This document shows, in pieces, positions 41,901-50,701 of a DNA stretch of 64,000 bases (position 1 is the first letter of the stretch; every line of letters starts with the position of its first letter). The position numbers were made by a program, and so were the translations under genes. A model generated the notes under the pieces. That model had not been told where the DNA came from. It worked only from the letters and a program-made list of their open reading frames with translations, and did not search any database. The stretch comes from BOG-931 sp963781725 (lineage in GTDB: Bacteria; Pseudomonadota; Alphaproteobacteria; Rhizobiales; Xanthobacteraceae): assembly GCA_963781725.1 (NCBI GenBank), contig CAWAGV010000002.1:558001-622000 (forward strand), written 5' to 3'.

Positions 41901-44900
41901 CTAGGCAGCGTTGTCGATCGACGAATTGCCGTACTCGCGCGCGAAGTCGATCTCCGAGGCGGGACCCGGACGCTTGAACAGGTAGCCCTGCAGCGACGTC
42001 ACCCCGGCCAGCCGCAACAGCCGATATTGATCGGCCGTCTCGACCCCTTCCGCCGTGGTCGCGATATCGAGGTTCTGCGCCAGCGTCAGCGTTGCCGAGA
42101 TGATCGCCGCACATTCGCTGCGCTTGGTCAGGTTCTGCGTGAAGGATTTGTCGATCTTGATCTTGTCGAACGGGAACATCGCCAGCTGGCTGAGCGACGA
42201 ATAGCCGGTGCCGAAGTCGTCCAGCGCGATAGTGATGCCGAGTTCCTTGAATTTGCGCAGCGCCGGCAAGCATTCGGCCGCGGACTCGATCAGCGCGGTT
42301 TCGGTGATCTCGAGCTCGAGACGGTCCGGACCCAAGCCGGTCTCGGCAAGGACGCGCATCACCATGTCCGGCAGGTTGGTCTTGTGGAACTGCACCACGG
42401 ACAGGTTGACGGCCACCTTGACGCTGGACGGCCAGTTCACGGCCTCGGTGCACGCCGCCCGCAGGACGCATTCACCGATCTGGGTGATCAAGCCGGTCTC
42501 CTCGGCCAGCGGAATGAACAGGTCCGGTGCAATCAATCCCTTGGTCGGGTGCCGCCAGCGCACCAGCGCTTCGGCGCTGCTGACCCGAAGCGTTTTGGCA
42601 TCGATGATCGGCTGGTAGTGCAGCTCCAGTTCGTTCTGCGCGATGGCGCGGCGCAGATCGCTTTCGATTTCCTGGCGCGCGTTGGCAACCTCGCTCATCT
42701 CCGCGTCGAAGAAGCGGTAGCCGTTGCGGCCGGCCGACTTCGCCCGGTACAGCGCCAGGTCGGCCATCTTCAACAGGCTGTCGGAGCCGGTGTCGTGTTC
42801 CGGCGCCAGCGCGATGCCAATGCTGGTGCCGATGCTGATGTCGCCGCCCTCGATGTCGAACGGCTTGCCGAGCACCTCGATGACACGGTCGGCGAGCGCC
42901 TTGGCAGCCTCGCGCTGGTCGGTTTCGCCGGCCTGGACGATGGCGAACTCGTCGCCGCCGAGCCGCGCCAGCACGTCGGTTTCCCGCAACAGCGATTTCA
43001 ACCGTGCCGCGACCTTGGTCAGCAGGACATCGCCGGCCGGATGGCCGAGCGTGTCGTTGACCTGCTTGAAGCGATCGAGGTCGAGCAGCAGCACGGAGAA
43101 GGGTTCGCTGCGGCGGCGCTGACGCGCGGCGGCCTCGTCGATTTTCTGCGCAAGCGCCGCGCGATTGGCGAGCCCGGTCAAGGCGTCATGATGGGCCAGA
43201 AAAGCCACGCGCTGCTCGGCCTTCTTGCGCTCGGTGACGTCCTCGATCACGGCAATGAGATATTTCGGCTCGCCATTGCCATTCTTGAGAACCATGCGGT
43301 TCGTCGCCTGGGTGCGCTGCCCGCCCAGCAGCATGTTCACTTCGATTTCATCGTAGTGAACACGTGAATTGTCCCGAAGCGACGCATCGTCGGCATCGTT
43401 GACCGATTTCGCATCCTTGCTTCTGTGGATGTCGAACACGGTGTGGCCCAGCACCTCGTCCCGCGTCATCCCGAGCATGGTTTCGAAGGCGCGGTTGATG
43501 AGGAGATATTTCCGCGTCTTGGCATCCTTGACGACGACGGCCGCCGGGATGTTTTCGATAATCGAATCCAGGAATCGCCTGGTCTCGTCCAGTTCGAGCT
43601 TGGAACGCCGCTGTTCGGTGATGTCGAGATGGGTCGCTACCCAGCCACCGTCGGGCATCGGCTGATGGCACACCGCATAGACCTTGCCGTTGCTCAGCTC
43701 GTTCTCGCTGTTGCAAGGCTTGCCATCGACAATTTCCTGGAACTTGGCGTCGATATATCTGCCGGCTTCCTGGGTGACGACGCCGCCACGGGTCCGCGCT
43801 TCGAGAATCGACCGGAACGTGGTTCCAGGCCTGGTCTGCTCCGGACCGAGAGCGTACATCTCGCTGTAACGCTCATTGCACACGATGAGATGCTGGTCAC
43901 GGTCGAACATGCACAGACCGTTGGCCATATTGTCGAGCGCCGTATTCAACAGATGATTGGTTTGTTCGAGCGACTGCTTGGACTTTCGCAACTCGTCGGT
44001 GGTCGAGAGTATCCGCGCCTCGCGCGCGGCGCCTAAAACCATGACGATCAGCGCGATCAGCGTCAAAACCGTTCCGGCAATGACATATTTGTGGAACGTC
44101 GCGTCGGCTTCCTGAAAGATGTCCTGTGCGGCAAGGCCGACGACCGCGATCAGCGGCACGCCGGAGACGGCGCGATAAGACATCAACCGGCTGATGCCGT
44201 CGAAGCTGCCGCGGGCTTTCGGTGAGTTCCAGTAGCTTCCGTCGGTGCTTTCCCGCAAAAGTTCAAAGACCGGCGATTGTGTCACCCAGACTCCGGCGAA
44301 ATTCCGTGTCGAAGAATCCTGGCCGCCCCGGGCGCGAATGACCCCGTCGAAGCCGAGCAGCGAAACAATGCCGCGACTGCCGAGATTCAACGAACTGAAA
44401 AAACGTTCAAGCTGCAACACGTCCAGCGCGCTGGCGACGACGCCGTCGAAAGAGCCGTCAGGCTTGCTCAAGCGGCGCGTCATCTGAATCGTCAACCGGC
44501 CGGTGACATGGCCAATGACGGGCGCGCTGATATAGAGCTGGTCCTGCGTATCGGTGAGGTGAAAGGTGAAGTGCTCCCGGCCGCCGACGAAGGTCGGCGA
44601 CTTGATCGGCCCGCGGGTTGAACTGGTGAGGTAGCCGTTGGCGTCGGCAACGCCGTATTGGAAGGTGAGATCGTTATTGGGGCGCGTGCGCGCCATCCAG
44701 GTGCCGATATCGAAATGCTCGGGATCCCGCTGATAGGCCCGGCGAAGCGCCAGCAAGGATTGATCGCACTGCTGGACGACGCGCCTTACATATTCTTCGA
44801 GGACCCTCGTGAGATTGCTGCCCTGCCGCACGGCATCCTGATAGGCACGCTCGTGCTGCTCGCTGGTGAGCAGATAAATGCCGCCCCAGATAATGGCTAC

Positions 44901-44957
44901 GACCACGACGCCGAGATAGGTCGTGGTCTGTCGAAATGCCTGAAGCCATGTAGGCAT
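41901..44957 (-). CDS. Membrane sensor with PAS, GGDEF and EAL domains
   Basis: A protein of 1018 residues. A membrane span at about 13-31 and a second at 290-310 bracket a periplasmic double-Cache-like sensing region. Two PAS domains follow (about 335-450 and 460-580). The GGDEF domain has an intact active motif at 667-671, with the inhibitory I-site RETD at 658-661. The EAL domain begins at EAL 796-798 and keeps the ETALIES segment. It can therefore make and break cyclic di-GMP in response to an external signal. The stop falls in the gap after the luciferase-like gene. Confidence 0.92.
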   Translation of the reverse strand: MPTWLQAFRQTTTYLGVVVVAIIWGGIYLLTSEQHERAYQDAVRQGSNLTRVLEEYVRRVVQQCDQSLLALRRAYQRDPEHFDIGTWMARTRPNNDLTFQYGVADANGYLTSSTRGPIKSPTFVGGREHFTFHLTDTQDQLYISAPVIGHVTGRLTIQMTRRLSKPDGSFDGVVASALDVLQLERFFSSLNLGSRGIVSLLGFDGVIRARGGQDSSTRNFAGVWVTQSPVFELLRESTDGSYWNSPKARGSFDGISRLMSYRAVSGVPLIAVVGLAAQDIFQEADATFHKYVIAGTVLTLIALIVMVLGAAREARILSTTDELRKSKQSLEQTNHLLNTALDNMANGLCMFDRDQHLIVCNERYSEMYALGPEQTRPGTTFRSILEARTRGGVVTQEAGRYIDAKFQEIVDGKPCNSENELSNGKVYAVCHQPMPDGGWVATHLDITEQRRSKLELDETRRFLDSIIENIPAAVVVKDAKTRKYLLINRAFETMLGMTRDEVLGHTVFDIHRSKDAKSVNDADDASLRDNSRVHYDEIEVNMLLGGQRTQATNRMVLKNGNGEPKYLIAVIEDVTERKKAEQRVAFLAHHDALTGLANRAALAQKIDEAAARQRRRSEPFSVLLLDLDRFKQVNDTLGHPAGDVLLTKVAARLKSLLRETDVLARLGGDEFAIVQAGETDQREAAKALADRVIEVLGKPFDIEGGDISIGTSIGIALAPEHDTGSDSLLKMADLALYRAKSAGRNGYRFFDAEMSEVANARQEIESDLRRAIAQNELELHYQPIIDAKTLRVSSAEALVRWRHPTKGLIAPDLFIPLAEETGLITQIGECVLRAACTEAVNWPSSVKVAVNLSVVQFHKTNLPDMVMRVLAETGLGPDRLELEITETALIESAAECLPALRKFKELGITIALDDFGTGYSSLSQLAMFPFDKIKIDKSFTQNLTKRSECAAIISATLTLAQNLDIATTAEGVETADQYRLLRLAGVTSLQGYLFKRPGPASEIDFAREYGNSSIDNAA

Positions 44958-45161
44958 CCGGAGATGCTCGCCGCGTTGCCGTGATGAACTCGCAATTATG
45001 GTGTGTGTCAGAAATTTATTACTGTGCGGTTGTGGGCCAATGCCCAGACCGCTGAAAGAATCTGATAACCTTTACGATAGCTTATCGGCGCGACGTGCCC
45101 GTGTGGGCGCAGCCGCGGCGTACGCGATATCCGATTGGAATTAAGATCGAGCCGGGGACGA

Positions 45162-46043
45162 TCAGCGTGTCGGAACCGGCTTTTCCCCGCGATAATCGTA
45201 GAAGCCGCGCTGCGTCTTGCGGCCGAGCCAGCCGGCCTCGACGTATTTCACCAGCAGCGGACACGGGCGGTACTTCGAATCCGCCAGGCCTTCGTGCAGC
45301 ACCTGCATCACCGACAGACAGGTATCGAGACCGATGAAGTCGGCGAGTTCGAGCGGGCCCATCGGATGATGCGCGCCGAGCCGCATCGCCGTGTCGATCG
45401 CCTCGACGTTGCCGACGCCTTCGTAGAGCGTGTAGATCGCCTCGTTGATCATCGGCAGCAGGATGCGGTTGACGATGAAGGCCGGGAAATCCTCGGAGAC
45501 GGCAATGATCTTGCCGAGCTTGCCGATGAATTGCTTGGTGGCGTCGAAGGTGACGTCGTCGGTGGCGATGCCGCGGATGACCTCGACCAGTTCCATCAGC
45601 GGCACCGGATTCATGAAGTGAATGCCGATGAAACGCTCGGGCCGGTCGGTGGCCGCGGCAAGGCGCGTGATCGAGATCGATGACGTATTGGTGCCGACGA
45701 TGGTTTCCGGCTTGAGCGCCGGACACAGCGCATTGAAAATCTTGCGCTTGGTCTCTTCCTGTTCGGTCGCCGCCTCGATGACCAGATCACAATCGTGCAG
45801 ATCGTCCAGCGTCGGGGCCGGCGAGATCAGCTTGATTGCGGCTTGGCGCTGCTCGTCGCTGATGCGCTGGCGCGACACCTGGCGCGCCAGATTGCCGTTG
45901 ATGGTCGCAAGGCCCTGGCTGATGCGATCGGGCATGACGTCGTTGAGCAGAACATGGAAACCGGAGAGGGCGCAGACATGGGCAATGCCGCCGCCCATCT
46001 GGCCGGCGCCGACGATTCCGATCTTATGGATAACATGAGCCAT
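45162..46043 (-). CDS. hbdA: 3-hydroxybutyryl-CoA dehydrogenase
   Basis: A protein of 293 residues from the internal ATG at 46041-46043 (an ATG 17 codons earlier adds a charged extension). The Rossmann motif is GIVGAGQMGGGIA, and conserved segments GTNTSSISIT, ERFIGIHFMNPVP and the catalytic His in this block are present, as is DGVGNVEAID-like EGVGNVEAIDTAMRLGA. It oxidises (S)-3-hydroxybutyryl-CoA with NAD(P). It ends 18 residues after a FYDYRGE motif common to the family. It follows etfA by 74 bases on the same strand, in an operon-like array. Confidence 0.92.
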   Translation of the reverse strand: MAHVIHKIGIVGAGQMGGGIAHVCALSGFHVLLNDVMPDRISQGLATINGNLARQVSRQRISDEQRQAAIKLISPAPTLDDLHDCDLVIEAATEQEETKRKIFNALCPALKPETIVGTNTSSISITRLAAATDRPERFIGIHFMNPVPLMELVEVIRGIATDDVTFDATKQFIGKLGKIIAVSEDFPAFIVNRILLPMINEAIYTLYEGVGNVEAIDTAMRLGAHHPMGPLELADFIGLDTCLSVMQVLHEGLADSKYRPCPLLVKYVEAGWLGRKTQRGFYDYRGEKPVPTR

Positions 46044-46117
46044 GCTGCCGCGCGTCTGGGTGCGTTCTTTGGACCGTTCTTTGACCTCAACCATATTAGC
46101 TCACTTTGGCGTTCAGG

Positions 46118-47062
46118 TCAGCTTTTGACTTTGTCGAGCTCGCTGGCGAGCTCCGGCAGCGCCTGGTACAGGTCTGCCACCAATCCAAAGTCCGCGACCT
46201 GAAAGATGGGGGCTTCCTCATCCTTGTTGATAGCGACGATGACTTTCGAGTCCTTCATACCGGCCAGATGCTGAATGGCGCCTGAAATTCCGACCGCAAT
46301 ATAGAGCTCCGGCGCCACAACCTTCCCGGTCTGGCCGACCTGCCAGTCGTTCGGCGCGTAGCCGGCATCGACCGCGGCGCGCGACGCGCCCACCGCGGCA
46401 CCAAGCTTGTCGGCCACCGGCTCTATATACTTGGTGAAGTTCTCCCGACTTTGCATCGCCCGGCCACCGGAAATAATGATCTTGGCGGAGGTCAATTCCG
46501 GCCGTTCCGACTTGGAAAGCTCTTCGCCGACAAAGCCGGAAACCCCGGGGTCCGCCGCGGCGGCAACGGGCTCCACAGGAGCGGAACCACCCTCGCCTGC
46601 CGGCTGGAACGACGCGATGCGCACGGTGATGACCTTTTTCTTTTCCGGCGAGCGCACCGTCTGGATGGCGTTGCCGGCATAGACCGGCCGTTCAAAGGTG
46701 TCCGGGGCAACGACCTTGATGACGTCGGAAATCTGCATGACGTCGAGCAACGCCGCGACGCGCGGCATGATGTTCTTTCCGCTCGTCGTCGCCGCCGCCA
46801 TGATGGTCTCATAAGGACCGGCGATCGATACGATCAGCGCCGCGGTCGGCTCGGCCAGCAGATGATCGTAGATCGGCGCATCGGCGAGCAGCACCTTGGC
46901 GACGCCGTCAAGTTTCGCCGCCGCATCGGCGACGGCCTTGCAACCGGAGCCGGCGACCAGCACGTGGACGTCGGCGCCGATCTGTTTTGCGGCGCTTAGC
47001 GCCTTGCTGGTCGCATCCTTGAGCGTCTTGTTGTCGTGTTCGGCAAGCAGAAGCGTCGGCAT
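46118..47062 (-). CDS. etfA: Electron transfer flavoprotein alpha subunit
   Basis: A protein of 314 residues. The C-terminal FAD-binding domain has the family signature GRAMQSREN, GAAVGASRAAVDAG, YIAVGISGAIQHLAGM and INKDEEAPIF. It pairs with EtfB to accept electrons from acyl-CoA dehydrogenases and pass them to the quinone pool through ETF-QO. Its start overlaps the etfB stop (TGATG), so the two are translationally coupled. Confidence 0.96.
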   Translation of the reverse strand: MPTLLLAEHDNKTLKDATSKALSAAKQIGADVHVLVAGSGCKAVADAAAKLDGVAKVLLADAPIYDHLLAEPTAALIVSIAGPYETIMAAATTSGKNIMPRVAALLDVMQISDVIKVVAPDTFERPVYAGNAIQTVRSPEKKKVITVRIASFQPAGEGGSAPVEPVAAAADPGVSGFVGEELSKSERPELTSAKIIISGGRAMQSRENFTKYIEPVADKLGAAVGASRAAVDAGYAPNDWQVGQTGKVVAPELYIAVGISGAIQHLAGMKDSKVIVAINKDEEAPIFQVADFGLVADLYQALPELASELDKVKS

Positions 47063-47808
47063 CAGATCGCTCCCGCGCTTTTCAGGCTGCCGATCAGATC
47101 GGCGACCGTCTTGACCTTCACGCCCGCGTTGCGCACCGGCGGCTCGGATGTCTTGACCACTTCAAGGCGGGGCTTGATGTCGACTCCGTAATCCGCGGCG
47201 GTCTTGTCCTCGATCGGCTTCTTCTTCGCCTTCATGATGTTCGGCAGCGACGCATAGCGCGGCTCGTTCAACCGAAGGTCGGTCGTGACGATGGCCGGCA
47301 TTTTCAGCTTCACGGTCTGCAGGCCGCCGTCGACTTCGCGCGTGACCGTGAGCGCATCGCCGTCTTGCGCCAGCTTCGACGCAAACGTCCCCTGTGGCCA
47401 GCCGAGCAAAGCCGCAAGCATCTGCCCGGTCTGATTGCAGTCGTCGTCGATGGCCTGCTTGCCGAGAATGATCAGCCCGGGCTTTTCCGCATCCGCGATG
47501 GCTTTGAGTATCTTCGCCACCGCAAGCGGCTCCACCGCGCCCTCTGTCTTCACCAGGATGCCGCGATCGGCGCCCATGGCCAGTGCGGTTCGGATGGTTT
47601 CGGCGGCCTGCTGCGGGCCGATCGAAACGGCGACGATTTCGGTTGCCTTGCCGGCCTCCTTCAACCGAATGGCCTCTTCGACGGCAATCTCGTCGAACGG
47701 ATTCATCGACATTTTGACGTTGCCGAGCTCGACGCCGGACCCGTCTGCCTTGACGCGGATTTTCACATCCTTGTCGACCGCCCGTTTCACGGGCACGAGA
47801 ATTTTCAT
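47062..47808 (-). CDS. etfB: Electron transfer flavoprotein beta subunit
   Basis: A protein of 248 residues binding AMP: KILVPVKRAVD at the N terminus, NPFDEIAVEEAIRLKEAG, LGKQAIDDDCNQTGQMLA and the C-terminal Asp/Lys region ending VADLIGSLKSAGAI. It is the partner of EtfA, with which its stop codon overlaps. In this window the likely electron donor is methylsuccinyl-CoA dehydrogenase, encoded 7 kb away. Confidence 0.96.
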   Translation of the reverse strand: MKILVPVKRAVDKDVKIRVKADGSGVELGNVKMSMNPFDEIAVEEAIRLKEAGKATEIVAVSIGPQQAAETIRTALAMGADRGILVKTEGAVEPLAVAKILKAIADAEKPGLIILGKQAIDDDCNQTGQMLAALLGWPQGTFASKLAQDGDALTVTREVDGGLQTVKLKMPAIVTTDLRLNEPRYASLPNIMKAKKKPIEDKTAADYGVDIKPRLEVVKTSEPPVRNAGVKVKTVADLIGSLKSAGAI

Positions 47809-47920
47809 GAGCTGGAACTTGGTTGCTTCAAGTTTGGATGGCTTTTTTAGCTGTCTTTGCTGCTGCCGGCCACGCTGAGAAGCGCAACGATGCTGCGGTG
47901 CAGAAACCTAATCGCCACGT

Positions 47921-47977
47921 CGCTTTCGGTCAACTTTGTCGCTTTCGGTCAACTTTGGCGCTTGCGGTCAACGTGGC
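47921..47977. repeat. Three tandem copies of a 19-bp unit
   Basis: CGCTTTCGGTCAACTTTG(T/G) occurs at 47921 and 47940, and a diverged copy (CGCTTGCGGTCAACGTGG) at 47959. The third copy overlaps the 3' end of the rhomboid gene and supplies its stop codon. The unit GGTCAAC...-type could be a binding site or simple duplication. Confidence 0.7.
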
Positions 47978-48681
47978 GGCGCAGCCGGACCGGGGGCGAA
48001 GACCGGCTCGGAATTGGCGCAGTCAAACAATCTGGTGCCCGGCGGTCGCATGAAGAAGAACAGAACTGCGCCGGTGATCAGGCCGCCGATATGGCACCAA
48101 TAGGCCACGCCGTCCTGTACGCCGTTCGCAAGATTGGCAATCTGAAGGATCACCCAGAGGCCGATAACCCAATAGGCCCGCACCCGCAGCGGTATCAGCC
48201 CGAGCAGCACCGTGACCTTGGCGCACGGCCGATACATCGCGTAGGCGGAGATGACGCCGGCCACGGCGCCGGAAGCGCCGATCAGATCGATGTTCGAGCT
48301 TGGGCCGCTCAGGACGTACACGATGCCGCCGCCGATACCGCACGCGAGATAGAAGACGAGGAAGCGCCAATGCCCGATCGCTTCCTCGATGTCGTCGCCG
48401 AACACGAACAGAAAAATCATGTTGCCGAAGACGTGCATGAGATTGCCATGCAGGAACATGTAAGTGACCAGCGTGAGCGGCGCCGGCAGCGCATCCGACA
48501 TGGCCACCGTTGCGAACGACGCCGGAATGAGTCCCGCCAGATGATCGATGGCGGCGGCGCTATCGGGCGCAATACCGGCCTGAAAGAAAAAGATCGCAAA
48601 ATTGACCACCAGCAGGGTCCACATCACGTAGGGCGGCGTCGGCCACTTGAAGGGGCTGTGATCGTAGATCGGTATCACCAT
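47968..48681 (-). CDS. Rhomboid family intramembrane serine protease
   Basis: A protein of 237 residues with about six spans. The catalytic dyad is visible: Ser137 in GASGAVAG and His197 in WCHIGGLITG. The HGNLMHVFGNM loop helps form the active site. It cleaves membrane proteins within the bilayer; the substrates are not known. It is a fixed neighbour of etfB and the adenosyltransferase in related genomes. Confidence 0.92.
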   Translation of the reverse strand: MVIPIYDHSPFKWPTPPYVMWTLLVVNFAIFFFQAGIAPDSAAAIDHLAGLIPASFATVAMSDALPAPLTLVTYMFLHGNLMHVFGNMIFLFVFGDDIEEAIGHWRFLVFYLACGIGGGIVYVLSGPSSNIDLIGASGAVAGVISAYAMYRPCAKVTVLLGLIPLRVRAYWVIGLWVILQIANLANGVQDGVAYWCHIGGLITGAVLFFFMRPPGTRLFDCANSEPVFAPGPAAPPR

Positions 48682-48697
48682 GGCGCGGTCATCCCTG

Positions 48698-49270
48698 TCA
48701 GCGGTTGGCGCCCGGCTTCCACAACACGTCGCGCGCGCCCTTGCCGTTGACCGAGCGGCTGGCGACGAACAGAAAATCGGACAGGCGGTTGACGTATTTC
48801 AGGACTTCCGGCGTGACGCTCTCGCCGCGCTTGTCTTTCAGCTCCGCGATCAACCGCTCGGCGCGCCGGCACACCGTGCGCGCAAAATGCAGATAGGCCG
48901 CCGCCGCGCTGCCGCCCGGCAGCACGAAAGACTTCAACGGCATCAACTCGTCGTTGAGACGGTCGATCTCCTTCTCCAGCCAGGCGACCTGCGCTGGCGT
49001 TACCGCAAGCCGGGCGCCGCCCGGCCCCTTGCCCTTGCCGGGCATGCAAAGATCCGCGCCGACATCGAACAAGTCGTTCTGGATGCGCGACAGCGCGGCG
49101 TCGAGCGCGCCCGCGGTGTGCAGCCGCGCGACGCCGATGGCCGCGTTGGTTTCATCGATGGTGCCGTAAGCCGCAACCCGCAGATCGTATTTCTTCCGCC
49201 GCGCGCCGGTGCCGAGCCCGGTCGTGCCGTCGTCGCCGGTGCGGGTATAGATCTTGTTGAGCTTGACCAT
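48698..49270 (-). CDS. PduO-type ATP:cob(I)alamin adenosyltransferase
   Basis: A protein of 190 residues with the PduO family motifs: IYTRTGDDGTTGLGTGA (ATP binding), YGTIDETNAAIGVAR, RIQNDLFDVGADL and RTVCRRAERL with NRLSDFLFVASR. It adds the adenosyl group to reduced corrinoid, making adenosylcobalamin. That is the cofactor of the ethylmalonyl-CoA mutase whose gene begins at the right end of the window. It lies 17 bases upstream of the rhomboid gene. Confidence 0.93.
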   Translation of the reverse strand: MVKLNKIYTRTGDDGTTGLGTGARRKKYDLRVAAYGTIDETNAAIGVARLHTAGALDAALSRIQNDLFDVGADLCMPGKGKGPGGARLAVTPAQVAWLEKEIDRLNDELMPLKSFVLPGGSAAAAYLHFARTVCRRAERLIAELKDKRGESVTPEVLKYVNRLSDFLFVASRSVNGKGARDVLWKPGANR

Positions 49271-49282
49271 CGCGGCCCCGAC

Positions 49283-49477
49283 TCACTTCGACATGATCCA
49301 GAGCGTCGCCATGATGACGATGATAGCGATGAATTGCAGCAGGACGCGCAACCGCATCAGCTTCTGTGAAGTATTGCCGGAACCGCCGCGCATCATGTTG
49401 GCGAGCCCGAGCAGGAGCACAATTGCGACGGCGCCGATAGCGATCGGGACGGCGACATGGGACATGAAGGCGGCCAT
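49283..49477 (-). CDS. HIG1-type two-span membrane protein
   Basis: A protein of 64 residues with two helices (VAVPIAIGAVAIVLLLGLA and LLQFIAIIVIMATLWIM) joined by the basic HIG1-like turn NTSQKLMRLRV. Alphaproteobacterial members of this type associate with cytochrome oxidase supercomplexes. Start at the ATG 49475-49477; the ATG four codons later also fits. It is 13 bases upstream of the adenosyltransferase gene. Confidence 0.82.
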   Translation of the reverse strand: MAAFMSHVAVPIAIGAVAIVLLLGLANMMRGGSGNTSQKLMRLRVLLQFIAIIVIMATLWIMSK

Positions 49478-49601
49478 AGGTTCTTTGTAGCACCGCCGCT
49501 GCGGGAAACGAAAGTAATCGCGCCTTCCGCCCGATTCATCCGCTCGCAATAACGCGAATTCTGGGCTACAGGCAGGGCGGAAAGACAGGGAAACGCCACT
49601 C

Positions 49602-50597
49602 ATGATCGTCGATTTTCAGCATCACTTCACGCCGCGCGAACTGATCAAGCAGGATCCGGGCGACCGCCTCATTCTCCACTACGACGCGTCCGGCACCCCG
49701 AGCTATACGATCCATTCGCTGCTCTACGATCTCGACGAGCATGTGCGGATGATGGATGTGGCCGGCGTCGACGCTGCATGGCTGACCAGCGCCGCCGGCA
49801 TGTGCGCCGATCTCGAGACCTCGCGTTTCATCAACGACAAGGCCAAGAAGGCGGAGAAGGACTATCCGGGCCGTTTCATCGGCGCCGCGCACGTCCATCC
49901 GCTCGGCGGCGCCGAGGCGTTCAAGGAGTTGCACCGCTGCAAGCATGAACTCGGTTATCAGGGCGTGACCATTTGCTCCGAATTCGACGGCAAGTGGATC
50001 GACGATCCGGCCATCGAGCCGTTCTGGGACGAAGTCTGCAAGCTCGGCATGTTCGTATTCGTGCATCCGGCATTGAAGCTCAATCGTCCGGAGCAATTCG
50101 ACGCCTACGACACCGCGCGCGGTGTCGGCCGCGAGTTCTCGCTGATCATGGCGACGATCCGGCTGGTCAATTCCGGCGTATTCGATCGTCATCCCGAACT
50201 CACGGTGCATATGGCGCACCTGTCGGGTGGCATGGCCGGCATGCTGTCGCGCATCCGCTGCTTTCAGGACAAGGAGTTCTGGGGCACCTCCGGCAACAAG
50301 CGCCACGGCATCGCGCCGAAACACGACTTCGATCACTACATCAAAAACAATCTGATTTTCGACACCGCGGGCTTTGCCGGCGGCATCGGCGCGGTCAAAG
50401 CCGGGCTCTGCGAAATCCCGGCGTCGCGCATCGTGTTTGCGACCGATTATCCGCAGGAAATCCGCAAGCGCGAAATCGTCCGCGATTTCGTCAACGAGAT
50501 CCGGGCACTCGGTCCGGATGGCGAACGCATCCTCTCCGGCAATGTCGGGCTGCTGCTGAAGTCTCAAGCAGATTTAGGGCATCGCATAAATCGTTGA
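49602..50597 (+). CDS. Amidohydrolase family protein (ACMSD-like)
   Basis: A protein of 331 residues from the amidohydrolase-2 family. The N-terminal metal site reads DFQHHFTP, where most members have DxHxH. Later blocks are ARFIGAAHVHP-like, VFVHPALKL and VHMAHLSGGM, and a catalytic-type Asp in FATDYPQE. Relatives are decarboxylases or hydrolases of aromatic acids, such as aminocarboxymuconate semialdehyde decarboxylase. The substrate is unknown. GGGAAA precedes the start. Confidence 0.85.
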   Translation: MIVDFQHHFTPRELIKQDPGDRLILHYDASGTPSYTIHSLLYDLDEHVRMMDVAGVDAAWLTSAAGMCADLETSRFINDKAKKAEKDYPGRFIGAAHVHPLGGAEAFKELHRCKHELGYQGVTICSEFDGKWIDDPAIEPFWDEVCKLGMFVFVHPALKLNRPEQFDAYDTARGVGREFSLIMATIRLVNSGVFDRHPELTVHMAHLSGGMAGMLSRIRCFQDKEFWGTSGNKRHGIAPKHDFDHYIKNNLIFDTAGFAGGIGAVKAGLCEIPASRIVFATDYPQEIRKREIVRDFVNEIRALGPDGERILSGNVGLLLKSQADLGHRINR

Positions 50598-50701
50598 GGA
50601 AATCGGTTTTGACGGCACCCGCTTTCAAGCCGATCGCGGAAAACACCACCGACCTGGTCGACCATCAGGTCTTGGCCACTCCAACCGGTGCATTGCCTTT
50701 G

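Noticed and set aside
41796..43367. Long open frame antisense to the GGDEF/EAL gene
   Set aside because: The opposing frame contains intact GGDEF and EAL motifs; the shadow is Arg/Asp-rich without any domain pattern.
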